From 14-2 sp963628035 (GTDB taxonomy: Bacteria; Bacillota; Clostridia; Lachnospirales; Lachnospiraceae): a DNA stretch of 64,000 bases. Made by a program: the position numbers and the translations under genes. This document shows positions 8,169 to 16,151 of this stretch, in pieces. Numbering within the stretch: the stretch's first letter is position 1; every line of letters starts with the position of its first letter. The notes under the pieces are model-generated. The model ran no database searches and was not told the DNA's origin. It worked only from the letters and a program-made list of their open reading frames with translations. The stretch spans positions 1 through 64,000 of the forward strand of contig CAVGED010000015.1 of NCBI GenBank assembly GCA_963628035.1, read 5' to 3'.

Positions 8169-8641
8169 ATATCAAGTGCCTCCTTCAATAATCTCTCGCC
8201 GTACTCAGCCAGTGCCGTGTCCTGGGCTTCACTGCCTCCGCTGACTCCAAGACCACCAATGACTTTATCGCCCCAGCGGATGGGAATCCCTCCGCCGAAG
8301 ATAACGATCTTCCCTTCGTTGGTATGCTGGATCCCGTAGAGCTCGCCGCCCGGCTGACTTAATCTTTTCAACTGCGTGGTGGGCATCTTCAGTGCTGCAC
8401 AGGTGTATGCCTTGTTCAATGCAATGTCGTAGCTGGCGATGTAGGAATCATCCATACAGTGAACCGCCACCGGACGTCCGCCCCGGTTCGCCACTGCGAC
8501 CACGGCATTCACACCCATGCGGGCAGCCTCGGCTTCGACCGCTTCAATCAGCTTGACAGCCAACCGAAGTGTGACATCTGTATTCTTCTGCACATTCTCA
8601 ACGACACGTGAGACGACCTCGGCTATGTATTGATCTTCCAT
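8159..8641 (-). CDS. GlcG/HbpS-family (DUF336) protein, PduO C-terminal-like, with targeting helix
   Basis: A 160-aa protein of the GlcG/HbpS family, the fold of the C-terminal half of PduO, which binds heme or a corrinoid in characterised members. GGGIPIRWGDKVIGGLGVSG is the family signature. Residues 4-19 (QYIAEVVSRVVENVQK) match the amphipathic pattern of the cargo proteins, so it is probably inside the shell. The adenosyltransferase half of PduO is absent, in keeping with a B12-independent dehydratase. The biochemical role is unknown; heme binding or protection of the radical enzyme is speculation. Confidence 0.85.
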   Translation of the reverse strand: MEDQYIAEVVSRVVENVQKNTDVTLRLAVKLIEAVEAEAARMGVNAVVAVANRGGRPVAVHCMDDSYIASYDIALNKAYTCAALKMPTTQLKRLSQPGGELYGIQHTNEGKIVIFGGGIPIRWGDKVIGGLGVSGGSEAQDTALAEYGERLLKEALDIWQ

Positions 8642-8654
8642 TTTCTCACATCCC

Positions 8655-9464
8655 TTACTTGGAAAATCCCAACTGCTCCATAACCTTCTTGGTAATATCG
8701 GCTACCAGCTCGGCATTCTCTTCCTTGCCCTGCTTCTTGCCGCCGCAAGCTCCGCAGCTATGGCAACTTGGCTTACCTGCTACAGTGTTGGGGCAGAGGT
8801 TTGCCGGATGCTTTCCCTTCATACCGAACTGTCTGCGGATCTCATACAGGTCCTCAACCTGCTCCGGTGTGAACTCGTGAGGGCCACCCATCATCTTGGA
8901 CTGATACAGCAGCTGTGCATAAAACTCTACAGATTCCATCTTCAGATATGCAGAAAGCAGGGAATCGGAGTAGGTCAGTGCACCGTGATTCTCCAGCAGT
9001 ACCGCATCAAAATGCTGCAGGTATGGGGATACCGCATCGGGGATCTCCATGGTGGACGGTCTTCCGTACTTAGCGATCGGTACGCATCCTAATGCGATTA
9101 CCGCCTCAGGCATGATCGGCTGAGTAAGAGGAATCCCGCAGATCGCGAAGGTCGTTGCATACATAGGATGTGCATGTACTACGGACTTTACATCGGGACG
9201 CTCCTGATATACTCTCATATGCATCTTGATCTCGGATGACGGCTTGAAGTTGCCGTTTGCCTGGATGACCTTTCCTTCCTTATCCACCTTGCAGATGTAG
9301 TCCGGGGTCATAAAGCCCTTGGATACACCGGTCGGTGTACATAAGAATTCATTGTCGCTGATCTTCACGGAGATGTTGCCGTCATTGGCCGCAACCATGT
9401 TGCGGTTGTAGATCCGTTTACCGATGTCACAGATCTGTTTTTTGATTTCATATTCGGATACCAT
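8655..9464 (-). CDS. fucA: Class II L-fuculose/L-rhamnulose-1-phosphate aldolase with C-terminal encapsulation peptide
   Basis: A 269-aa zinc aldolase splitting fuculose-1-P or rhamnulose-1-P into DHAP and L-lactaldehyde. Catalytic Glu78 (SSEIKMH) and zinc ligands His97, His99 (HAHP) and His160 (ENHG) are in place. After the catalytic domain (about 1-215) come a Cys/Gly-rich linker (CHSCGACGGKK, near 234-244) and a terminal amphipathic helix (ENAELVADITKKVMEQLGF). The C-terminal position of the targeting helix is as in the C. phytofermentans fucose microcompartment. AGGAGGAAAGTT precedes the ATG, and the gene has its own promoter at 9529-9557. No separate rhaD was seen, so it may serve both sugars. 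Confidence 0.9.
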   Translation of the reverse strand: MVSEYEIKKQICDIGKRIYNRNMVAANDGNISVKISDNEFLCTPTGVSKGFMTPDYICKVDKEGKVIQANGNFKPSSEIKMHMRVYQERPDVKSVVHAHPMYATTFAICGIPLTQPIMPEAVIALGCVPIAKYGRPSTMEIPDAVSPYLQHFDAVLLENHGALTYSDSLLSAYLKMESVEFYAQLLYQSKMMGGPHEFTPEQVEDLYEIRRQFGMKGKHPANLCPNTVAGKPSCHSCGACGGKKQGKEENAELVADITKKVMEQLGFSK

Positions 9465-9528
9465 AACTTTCCTCCTGTTTTTTGTTGGTTTTCCTTGCTT
9501 AAGTTTGTTTTTAGTTTGCTTTAGGCTT

Positions 9529-9571
9529 ATTATAATACATCAAAAGAGACAAGTCAACATGTTTTATGTGG
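9529..9571 (-). promoter_or_regulatory. Sigma-A promoter and operator-like motif before the aldolase gene
   Basis: On the minus strand TTGACT (9552-9557) and TATAAT (9529-9534) are 17 bp apart. It lies between the activase stop and the aldolase start, so the aldolase-to-deoR part can be transcribed apart from the dehydratase. Just upstream, the plus strand reads TGTTTTATGTGG (9560-9571), the motif also found at 12955 and 27217. AAAACAAAC-type direct repeats flank the -10, as at other DeoR-family operators. Confidence 0.85.
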
Positions 9572-9584
9572 TTTTTTGTTGTTT

Positions 9585-10376
9585 TTATCCGCCGATCTGT
9601 CCCTTTAGTCCTACGCAGTTTACTTCTTCCAGAAGTATCTGCATATGCTCCTTGTCCGGCGGAAGCGCATCCCCCATGAGATATTCCCGCCCAAGGCCGG
9701 TATACTTGTCCTGTCCGAGCCGATGATACGGCAGCAGATGCATTTGTTCTACCCCCTTTAAGGTGGCTGCGTACCGGGCGATGGCACGGATCTCCTCCGG
9801 CGTATCATTAAAGCCCGGAATCACCGGAACGCGAATGATCAGCTCCGTGCTGCTGGCTGCGATCCGTTTTGCATTTTCCAGCATAAGCTCATTGCTCCTT
9901 CCGGTAAACAGCTCATGCTTCTTCGGATCCATGTGCTTAATATCCATCAGATAGAGATCCAGATTCGGCAGATAGCGTTCTATCGTCTCGAACTTCGCGC
10001 AGCCCATAGACTCCATGGCTGTGTGATAGCCTTCCTCCTTCAGTCCATGCAGCAGCGCTTCTCCGAAATCCGGCTGGCAAAGCGCTTCTCCGCCGGAAAG
10101 CGTCACGCCTCCGCCGCTCCTCCGATAGAATGTCCGATCCTGGGATATCTCCAGAAGAACCTCTCCTACCGTCACGTCCCGGCCGATGGTCTTCTCCTTT
10201 CCGTCCACCACCATAGTCTCAATCTCATAGTGCTGTGACTCTGGATTGCAGCACCAGCGGCAGTGCAGTACGCATCCCTTGAAGAATACAATGGTCCGTA
10301 TCCCCGGTCCGTCATGAACGGAAAATTTCTGGATGTCAAAAATCCTTCCTTTTACATTTCTATATTCTCTGTCCAT
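9585..10376 (-). CDS. Radical SAM activase for the glycyl radical dehydratase
   Basis: A 263-aa glycyl-radical-enzyme activating protein. Cys35, Cys39 and Cys42 (CVLHCRWC) bind the [4Fe-4S] cluster that cleaves S-adenosylmethionine; the DGPGIRTIVFFKGC lead-in is typical. It abstracts a hydrogen from the Gly in the partner dehydratase. Its length resembles pyruvate formate-lyase activase. The eight-Cys ferredoxin-like insertion found in many activases of glycerol, choline and propanediol enzymes is missing. The stop is directly followed by the intergenic promoter, and the start touches the dehydratase stop (10376/10377). Confidence 0.92.
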   Translation of the reverse strand: MDREYRNVKGRIFDIQKFSVHDGPGIRTIVFFKGCVLHCRWCCNPESQHYEIETMVVDGKEKTIGRDVTVGEVLLEISQDRTFYRRSGGGVTLSGGEALCQPDFGEALLHGLKEEGYHTAMESMGCAKFETIERYLPNLDLYLMDIKHMDPKKHELFTGRSNELMLENAKRIAASSTELIIRVPVIPGFNDTPEEIRAIARYAATLKGVEQMHLLPYHRLGQDKYTGLGREYLMGDALPPDKEHMQILLEEVNCVGLKGQIGG

Positions 10377-12908
10377 TTAAAAACCCTGCTCCGTTCTTCG
10401 GATGATATCGTCCTGCAGTGACTTAGAAAGCGTCGTGAACAGCGCACTGTAGCCTGCCACACGCACTACCAGGCCTTTATACTTGTCCGGATTCTTCTGG
10501 GCATCCAGAAGCGTTTCCCGATCCACCACATTGAACTGCATATGGCTTCCCTTCTGATCGAAGTACCCCCGAACCAGAGCCACGAAATTCTCCAGCCCCT
10601 TCTGTCCTGCCAATGCCGACGGATGGAACTTCTGATTAAACAGCGTTCCGTTGGAGGCTATGTAATGATCCAGCTTTGACACGGAATTAGCCGCCGAAGT
10701 GGGTCCGTGGGTATCCTTTCCCGCGGAAGGTGATACACCGTCTGCCACCGGCGTGTTAGCGTACCGTCCGTCCGGCGTAGCTCCGGTCTGTGCTCCCAAA
10801 GGCACATTGGCCGACACCGGATACAATCCTGCCTGGAACTGTCCGCCCCGCGGATTCCTGTATTTTTCCAGAGGACGTGTGTAGGTATAAGCCGCATCCC
10901 TGGCCATTGCATCCACCTGTGGGATGTCGTTGCCGAACTTCGGTGCTTCGGACAGTAGCTCGCGAATCTCTTCGTAGCGCTCACGGTTTTTGCTGTTCTC
11001 TTCCTGAACCATCGCTGTCACTGCACCTGCGATCTGCTCCATATCGGAAGCTGTCACGCTCCTGCCATTTTCTGCGATCTCACCTACAATTCTTGCCGTG
11101 ATCTCCTTTACGGAATCCTCCGAAAGACCTTTCCCGAAATTATGCTCCAGTGCGGCCTTCAGCTCTTCCATAGTAATCTTCTTCTGCTCATAGACCAGCG
11201 TCTTGATCGCATATAAGGAATCCGCCACATTCGCAATGCCAAAGCCCTGCGGCCCGGTAAAGTTATAAACAGCTCCGCCCTCCTGGACGCTCTCTCCTCT
11301 GCCGATGCAATCCTCCACCATACCGGAAAGGAATGGAAGCGGGCAGCGCTCTCTGTGCGCCATATCGATGGCATTATCCGCGTTGACCATCAGAGAGATC
11401 ATGTACTCCATCTGGGTTTTATAAGCATCATAGAACTCCTGAAAGCTCTCCATCCCAGTCACATCGCCGGTCTCTCTTCCTATCTGTTCATTCTTGTCCC
11501 AGCCGTTGGAAAACACCAGCTCCAGAGGTCTGCACATATTGAAAAATGCTGCGTCATGCCAGCCGTCCGTCTTCCCGGACTTCTGGGGTTCTACACATCC
11601 GATGATGTTGTATTCTCTGGCATCCTGCAAGGTCAGCCCCCGGCTCATCAGTGCCGGAATGATCACTTCATCATTATAGTAGGCCGGCAATCCGATCCCG
11701 GTTCTGGTCAGCTCCGCTGCCTTCAGCAAAAGCTCCTGGGGGCTCTTGTTCCACACCCGGATTGACAGGGATGGCTGTGGCAGGAACACATGATGACTGG
11801 CCTCAATACACATAAAGGAAAGGTCATTGGTCACATCCCCCCCGTCCTTATCCTGGCCGCCTACGATCAGGTTCTGGAACATACTGTAGCCGGCGAAGCC
11901 TTCTGCGCTGGCCGCATCCCTGGCTTTATTGAGGTCGTTGAGCTTCACCCAGACGCAGTCGATAAGCTCCTGTGCCTCCTCTATTGTGATCCTTCCGGCA
12001 TCCATATCCTTCTTATAATAAGGATACATATACTGGTCAAACCGTCCCGGAGAGATGGAGTGCCCGCTGGACTCCACTTGAAGCAACAGTTGTACGAACC
12101 AGAAGGACTGACAAGCCTCCCAGAAAGTGGTCGCTCCCTTTTCTGGCACATTTCGACAGTTTTTCGCGATCATCAGAAGCTCCTGCTTTCTTGCCGGATC
12201 TGACTCCTTTGCCGCCTCTGTCTCTGCCAGCGCCGCATAGCGCCTCGCATATGTAATGGCCGCATCACAACTTATAATGACCGCCTGCAGGAACTGGGAA
12301 CGTCTGCAGTAATCCGCATCGCCCACATTCATAGCTTCCAGTGCCTTAACAGCTCTCTGACGTATTCCGGAGAATCCCTCCTTTAGCACCTCGCCGTAAT
12401 TCACTGTCACATGGCCGATTCCGTTGTAGAAATAATTGCCGGGCGTGAAGATATTGTGAGCGATCGCATCCCTGGCCTCAGGTGCCATATACGATTCGGC
12501 TAATTCGCTGGTAGTTCTGCCCTTCCAGTAAGGATAAACCCGGCGGAGTGTCTCCTTGGTCTCTTCCGAGATATGGAATGGATCTGCCGATCTCGTCTCG
12601 ATGGTATCAAATTCCTTCTCCAACCATTCCCAGGAGAATTCCGGGAACACCTGGCAGCTTCTGGGAGCTTTGGTACTGCTCCCCACCACAAGCTCCTCCG
12701 GCCGGATGGTAATAGGCAGCCCTTCGCATATATGCGCGAAGGCTTTGGCTCTGCGCATGATGATAGGTTCTCCCTCTGTGGCCTGATAGGACTCAGTCAA
12801 CAGTACAGCGCGGTCAGCCTCGATCTGCGGCATATTTTCGAACAGATGCTCCACCAGTCGCTGGATACGAGGAGACTTCGTGATCTCTCCATCGTAGTAT
12901 TCCGTCAT
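10377..12908 (-). CDS. B12-independent glycyl radical propanediol dehydratase
   Basis: An 843-aa glycyl radical enzyme converting (S)-1,2-propanediol to propanal and water. Catalytic Cys438 and Glu440 lie in NIIGCVEPQ, His166 in GIGHVTVN, and Asp448 nearby. The radical Gly819 lies in VRVAGYSALF. The same Cys438-x-Glu440 and His166 numbering is reported for the Roseburia inulinivorans propanediol dehydratase, which supports this substrate over glycerol or choline. No classical encapsulation peptide is seen at the N-terminus, but residues 12-26 could form a helix. The ATG follows GGAAAGGATGTGAAAAA. It is the first gene of the microcompartment operon. Confidence 0.93.
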   Translation of the reverse strand: MTEYYDGEITKSPRIQRLVEHLFENMPQIEADRAVLLTESYQATEGEPIIMRRAKAFAHICEGLPITIRPEELVVGSSTKAPRSCQVFPEFSWEWLEKEFDTIETRSADPFHISEETKETLRRVYPYWKGRTTSELAESYMAPEARDAIAHNIFTPGNYFYNGIGHVTVNYGEVLKEGFSGIRQRAVKALEAMNVGDADYCRRSQFLQAVIISCDAAITYARRYAALAETEAAKESDPARKQELLMIAKNCRNVPEKGATTFWEACQSFWFVQLLLQVESSGHSISPGRFDQYMYPYYKKDMDAGRITIEEAQELIDCVWVKLNDLNKARDAASAEGFAGYSMFQNLIVGGQDKDGGDVTNDLSFMCIEASHHVFLPQPSLSIRVWNKSPQELLLKAAELTRTGIGLPAYYNDEVIIPALMSRGLTLQDAREYNIIGCVEPQKSGKTDGWHDAAFFNMCRPLELVFSNGWDKNEQIGRETGDVTGMESFQEFYDAYKTQMEYMISLMVNADNAIDMAHRERCPLPFLSGMVEDCIGRGESVQEGGAVYNFTGPQGFGIANVADSLYAIKTLVYEQKKITMEELKAALEHNFGKGLSEDSVKEITARIVGEIAENGRSVTASDMEQIAGAVTAMVQEENSKNRERYEEIRELLSEAPKFGNDIPQVDAMARDAAYTYTRPLEKYRNPRGGQFQAGLYPVSANVPLGAQTGATPDGRYANTPVADGVSPSAGKDTHGPTSAANSVSKLDHYIASNGTLFNQKFHPSALAGQKGLENFVALVRGYFDQKGSHMQFNVVDRETLLDAQKNPDKYKGLVVRVAGYSALFTTLSKSLQDDIIRRTEQGF

Positions 12909-12935
12909 TTTTTCACATCCTTTCCGATTTTATTT

Positions 12936-12967
12936 GTTTTTGTTTGTTTTTATTTGTTTTATGTTCG
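12936..12967 (-). promoter_or_regulatory. Operator-like direct repeats in the dehydratase leader
   Basis: Between the -10 and the start codon the plus strand carries repeated TTTGTTTT units ending in TGTTTTATGTTCG (12955-12967). DeoR-family proteins such as LacR (TGTTTNWTTT) and GlpR (ATGTTCG half-sites) bind sequences of this kind. The position downstream of the -10 would suit repression. Confidence 0.55.
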
Positions 12968-12977
12968 TTTCACATTC

Positions 12978-13006
12978 ATTATACGTCTGTTTTTCTGATA
13001 CGTCAA
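12978..13006 (-). promoter_or_regulatory. Sigma-A promoter of the propanediol dehydratase operon
   Basis: TTGACG (13001-13006) and TATAAT (12978-12983) on the minus strand with a 17-bp spacer. Transcription would start about 65 bp before the dehydratase ATG. Confidence 0.88.
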
Positions 13007-13041
13007 TAGGATTTCAACAGATATACAACATATATTCCATC

Positions 13042-13093
13042 AAAAATTCCCGGCGCGATTATCGGGATACTATAATACACACCGGGATTTTTT
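13042..13093 (-). terminator. Probable intrinsic terminator after rhaA
   Basis: On the minus strand TCCCGG (13082-13087) pairs with CCGGGA (13048-13053) across a long loop, with extra A/T pairs outside, followed by a U-run (plus-strand A-run 13042-13046). It would separate the rhaBA transcript from the dehydratase promoter. Confidence 0.6.
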
Positions 13094-13106
13094 ACCATTT
13101 TATGAT

Positions 13107-14366
13107 TTATCTCTTGGAGAGAACCTCTTTCTCGTACTTCTTGATCTCTTCAAACCAGGCAGTGTCTCCGGCTACGCCGCAGCGGTCACAGTATTCTGCC
13201 CACACATCGCCGAAGGGATAGGTCTTCATCTCCTCCTGCATTACCATCAGCTCTGTCATCTGATTGGTATCCTGAAGCTCGGCAAGCTTCTCATTGGGCG
13301 TGCAGAGCGCCATCAGCAGTGCCTTCTGCCAGCTACGGAAGCCAACGGTCCAGGCAGAGATACGGTTGATGCTGGCATCGAAGTAATCCAGCGCCATGTA
13401 TACGCGACCCAGAGCGTTATTGCGAACGATCTCCTTGGCCATCTCTCTGGTCTCATCGTCAAACAGTACCACATGGTCGCTGTCCCAGCGGATGGGACGT
13501 GTAATATGCAGTGCGATCTCCGGGAAGAAGCACAGAAGCGCCGGAATCTTATCGGAAACCACCTCGGTGGGATGATAATGTCCGTTGTCCATCAGCGGCA
13601 TACACTTTTCCTTGTGGGCAGCTGCGAAGCTTAAGGTAAACTCAGCACTTCCAACGGTGTAAGCTTCCACGCCGATACCAAACACCTTGGACTCCACGCA
13701 GGGCTTTACCTTGTTAAAATCATACGGCTCGGACAGGATCTGCTCGATGGAATCCTTATAGCGCATTCTGGGACCCATACGGTCAGCCGGGATATCCTTG
13801 AAGCCATCACCAGTCCAGATATTCATGACACAGGGGATTCCTGTCTCCTCTGCAAAATACTGGGAGATGCGGATGCAGGCCTTGCCATGCTCGATCCAGA
13901 ACTTCCGTGTCTCCTCATCCGGGCTTGACAGGGTCAGACCATCCTTCACTCTCGGATGTGAGAAATAGGTGGGGTTAAAGTCGATTCCCATATGATGCTT
14001 CTTGGCGAATTCCACCCATTTTGCGAAATGCTTCGGCTCCAGCTTGTCCCGATCCACAAACTCTCCCGGCTCGAAGATGGCATAGCTGGCATGAAGGTTC
14101 AGCTTTGCTTTTCCAGGCACAAGGCTTAATACCTTCTCCATATCCTCCATCAGTTGTTCCGGTGTCCTAGCCTTGCCGGGGTAATTGCCGGTAGTCTGGA
14201 TACCTCCGGTCAGTGGGCCGTCATGGTCAAAGCCGGTGACATCGTCTCCCTGCCAGCAATGAAGGGAAACCGGAAGTCCCTTCAGTGTCTCGATGGCTTT
14301 CTCAGTGTCTACGCCCAGCCTGGCATAGGCTTCCCGGGCAGCTTCGTAACGTTCTTTGTTCGTCAT
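13107..14366 (-). CDS. rhaA: L-rhamnose isomerase
   Basis: A 419-aa metal-dependent isomerase interconverting L-rhamnose and L-rhamnulose. The whole length matches the RhaA family, including LKGLPVSLHCWQGDDVTGFD near 28-48, LNLHASYA and the metal-site segment PLMDNGHYHPTEVVSDK. The start has AAGGAGAGATCA upstream. It follows rhaB by 113 bp, and the pair leads into the microcompartment operon. The lactaldehyde from rhamnose therefore probably feeds that pathway. Confidence 0.96.
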   Translation of the reverse strand: MTNKERYEAAREAYARLGVDTEKAIETLKGLPVSLHCWQGDDVTGFDHDGPLTGGIQTTGNYPGKARTPEQLMEDMEKVLSLVPGKAKLNLHASYAIFEPGEFVDRDKLEPKHFAKWVEFAKKHHMGIDFNPTYFSHPRVKDGLTLSSPDEETRKFWIEHGKACIRISQYFAEETGIPCVMNIWTGDGFKDIPADRMGPRMRYKDSIEQILSEPYDFNKVKPCVESKVFGIGVEAYTVGSAEFTLSFAAAHKEKCMPLMDNGHYHPTEVVSDKIPALLCFFPEIALHITRPIRWDSDHVVLFDDETREMAKEIVRNNALGRVYMALDYFDASINRISAWTVGFRSWQKALLMALCTPNEKLAELQDTNQMTELMVMQEEMKTYPFGDVWAEYCDRCGVAGDTAWFEEIKKYEKEVLSKR

Positions 14367-14479
14367 GATTGATCTCTCCTTATATTATATAAATTTTCAT
14401 ATCTGTTACTGCAAGAATTACTATATATAAAATTATAAAATTCCACGGATTGCTTCGCTTTCACACGCTTCAATATGTA

Positions 14480-15877
14480 TCAATACTTCTTTATTTCAAA
14501 GGAATGATAGATGCAGGTTCTGGCTTCCTCTACGGTCTTGAACTCGCCCTCTTTCAGCATCTGGGCTGTGAGGTTTCCGATGGCGGTAGCCTCGGTGGGG
14601 CCTGCATGGACTTCCTTGCCGGTGTACTTAGCGGTCAACTGGTTCAGATAAACGGCATTGGCACCGCCGCCCACCACATGGATACGGCTGTAGGTCCGCC
14701 CCATGATATGTTCGATCTGCTGTGCGGTTCTGGCATAGCATTCTCCCAGGCTGTTGTAGATAACTGCTGCGATCTGTCCCGGCGTTTCCGGCACTGCCTG
14801 ATCGGTATCCCGGCAATAGCGCTGAACCTCAGCGATCATATTGGCCGGAGCCAGGAAGCAATCGTCGTCCACTTCCACTCTGGACTTGAAATCGTCACAC
14901 CCGGCAGCCATGTCGCAGAGCTCCGCAAAGGAATACTTGTTATCAAGCTCCTTCTTGACATTCTGGATCATCCAGAGTCCCATGATATTCTTCAGATAAC
15001 GGAAACGGTAATCGTAGCCGCCCTCGTTGGTGATATTCGCTTTCTTGCTCTCCATAGAGCAGTTTGCCTTCTTCGTCTCGATTCCCATCAGAGACCAGGT
15101 TCCAGAACTGATGTAAAGGAAATCATCATCGTTGGCGGGTACGCTTAAGACGGCGGAAGCAGTATCGTGTGTTCCCGGCAGCACCACATTGCAGTTAAAC
15201 CCAACCGTTTCCTGAATCTCCGGTTTAAAGCTGCCCACCAGAGTTCCCGGCGTATGGATCGGAAGGAACATCTCACGATTATAGCCCAGCATGTCGATGA
15301 GTTCATAATCCCAGTCCTTTGTCTCCGGATTCACCAGCTGTCCGGTGGTGGCCATGGTATACTCCTGCATCTTCACACCGGTCAGCAGGAAATGGAAGTA
15401 ATCCGGTGTCATCAGCATGGCCTTCGCCTTGTCCATATATTCCGGATGTTCACACTTTACTGCCATCAACTGATAGATGGTATTGAAGATTGCCTTCTGG
15501 ATGCCGGTCCGTGCGTACAGATCATCCTCGGAGATGATCTCATAGACCTTGTCATCCATTCCCTTAGTCCTGCTGTCACGGTATCCCACAGGGTCACCCA
15601 GAACCTGATCGTTTTCATCAAGGAGAACGAAGTCAACACCCCAGGTGTCGATTCCCATGCTCACCGGGATCTTGCCGATCTCCTTGCACTTCTTAATCCC
15701 AGCCAGAATATTCGCAAAAAGTACTTCGTGATCCCAGCAGAGGTGTCCGTTTTTCTCCTTCATTCCGTTCTCAAAACGATAGATTTCTTCCAGCTCCATC
15801 TTGCCATCCCGGATGCTCCCCAGGATATGACGGCCGCTGGAAGCGCCAATGTCAATGGCTAAATAATAGTTGCCCAT
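14480..15877 (-). CDS. rhaB: Rhamnulokinase
   Basis: A 465-aa FGGY-type sugar kinase phosphorylating L-rhamnulose to L-rhamnulose-1-phosphate. The N-terminal phosphate-binding motif YLAIDIGASSGRH and the RhaB-type segments GIDTWGVDFVLLD, YRDSRT and SSGTWSLMGIE are present; VVGGGANAVYLNQL near 395 is the adenosine-binding motif. AGGAGAAGCATC precedes the ATG. No fucose isomerase or fuculokinase was seen in the window. Confidence 0.96.
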   Translation of the reverse strand: MGNYYLAIDIGASSGRHILGSIRDGKMELEEIYRFENGMKEKNGHLCWDHEVLFANILAGIKKCKEIGKIPVSMGIDTWGVDFVLLDENDQVLGDPVGYRDSRTKGMDDKVYEIISEDDLYARTGIQKAIFNTIYQLMAVKCEHPEYMDKAKAMLMTPDYFHFLLTGVKMQEYTMATTGQLVNPETKDWDYELIDMLGYNREMFLPIHTPGTLVGSFKPEIQETVGFNCNVVLPGTHDTASAVLSVPANDDDFLYISSGTWSLMGIETKKANCSMESKKANITNEGGYDYRFRYLKNIMGLWMIQNVKKELDNKYSFAELCDMAAGCDDFKSRVEVDDDCFLAPANMIAEVQRYCRDTDQAVPETPGQIAAVIYNSLGECYARTAQQIEHIMGRTYSRIHVVGGGANAVYLNQLTAKYTGKEVHAGPTEATAIGNLTAQMLKEGEFKTVEEARTCIYHSFEIKKY

Positions 15878-15907
15878 GATGCTTCTCCTTCCCTTTTCGT
15901 AAGCATT

Positions 15908-15935
15908 GTTCAGCCTGCGCCCGTTCTGGCTGAAC
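15908..15935. repeat. Short copy of the GTTCAGCC/GGCTGAAC dispersed repeat, in the rhaB leader
   Basis: GTTCAGCC (15908-15915) and GGCTGAAC (15928-15935) flank a 12-nt centre, TGCGCCCGTTCT. Related copies are at 28285-28323, 58976-59133 and 61449-61487. It would fold as a hairpin in the rhaB 5' untranslated region. Confidence 0.85.
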
Positions 15936-15948
15936 TTATATGTAAGTT

Positions 15949-15977
15949 AGTATACCGTTTTTTCGGGCATAAAATAA
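15949..15977 (-). promoter_or_regulatory. rhaB promoter with a weak -35
   Basis: On the minus strand the -10 is TATACT (15949-15954). The best -35 at 17 bp is TTATTT (15972-15977), poor enough to suggest dependence on an activator. The -35 lies inside the inverted repeat at 15972-16010. Confidence 0.55.
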
Positions 15978-16010
15978 GGACGGTATTTTACAAAATTACC
16001 GTCCTTATTT
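15972..16010. terminator. Long near-perfect hairpin upstream of rhaB (terminator or operator)
   Basis: AAATAAGGACGGTA (15972-15985) pairs perfectly with TACCGTCCTTATTT (15997-16010), and TTTT/AAAA inside extends the stem. On the minus strand it is followed by TTATTTTAT, so it could end the regulator transcript coming from 17212. It also overlaps the rhaB -35 and could be a binding site. The sequence alone does not decide. Confidence 0.55.
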
Positions 16011-16033
16011 GCGATTTTTGATTTCACTTGCTA

Positions 16034-16061
16034 TTTGGCGGGATAAAAATTTCCCGCCAAA
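16034..16061. promoter_or_regulatory. 10-bp inverted repeat upstream of the small peptide gene
   Basis: TTTGGCGGGA (16034-16043) and TCCCGCCAAA (16052-16061) form a perfect inverted repeat with an 8-nt spacer. No U-run follows on either strand, so a protein-binding site is more likely than a terminator. Confidence 0.5.
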
Positions 16062-16110
16062 CGAAATGGTGTTTCCGAAGAAAATGTATTACTATTGAAT
16101 CACGGATCGG

Positions 16111-16124
16111 ATATAGCGCTATAT
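16111..16124. promoter_or_regulatory. 14-bp perfect palindrome at the likely promoter of the small peptide gene
   Basis: ATATAGCGCTATAT is a perfect palindrome 28 bp before the peptide ATG. It overlaps a possible -10 (TATATA, 16120-16125) with a TTGAAT (16095-16100) at a long 19-bp spacing. It is a candidate site for the neighbouring XRE-TPR regulator. Confidence 0.45.
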
Positions 16125-16151
16125 ACCCCGTCAGAATGGAGGTGAATCAAA

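Noticed and set aside
9465..13106. Cobalamin riboswitch or catabolite-repression (cre) site at the propanediol promoters
   Set aside because: No B12-box-like sequence or good cre consensus was found; the dehydratase does not use B12.
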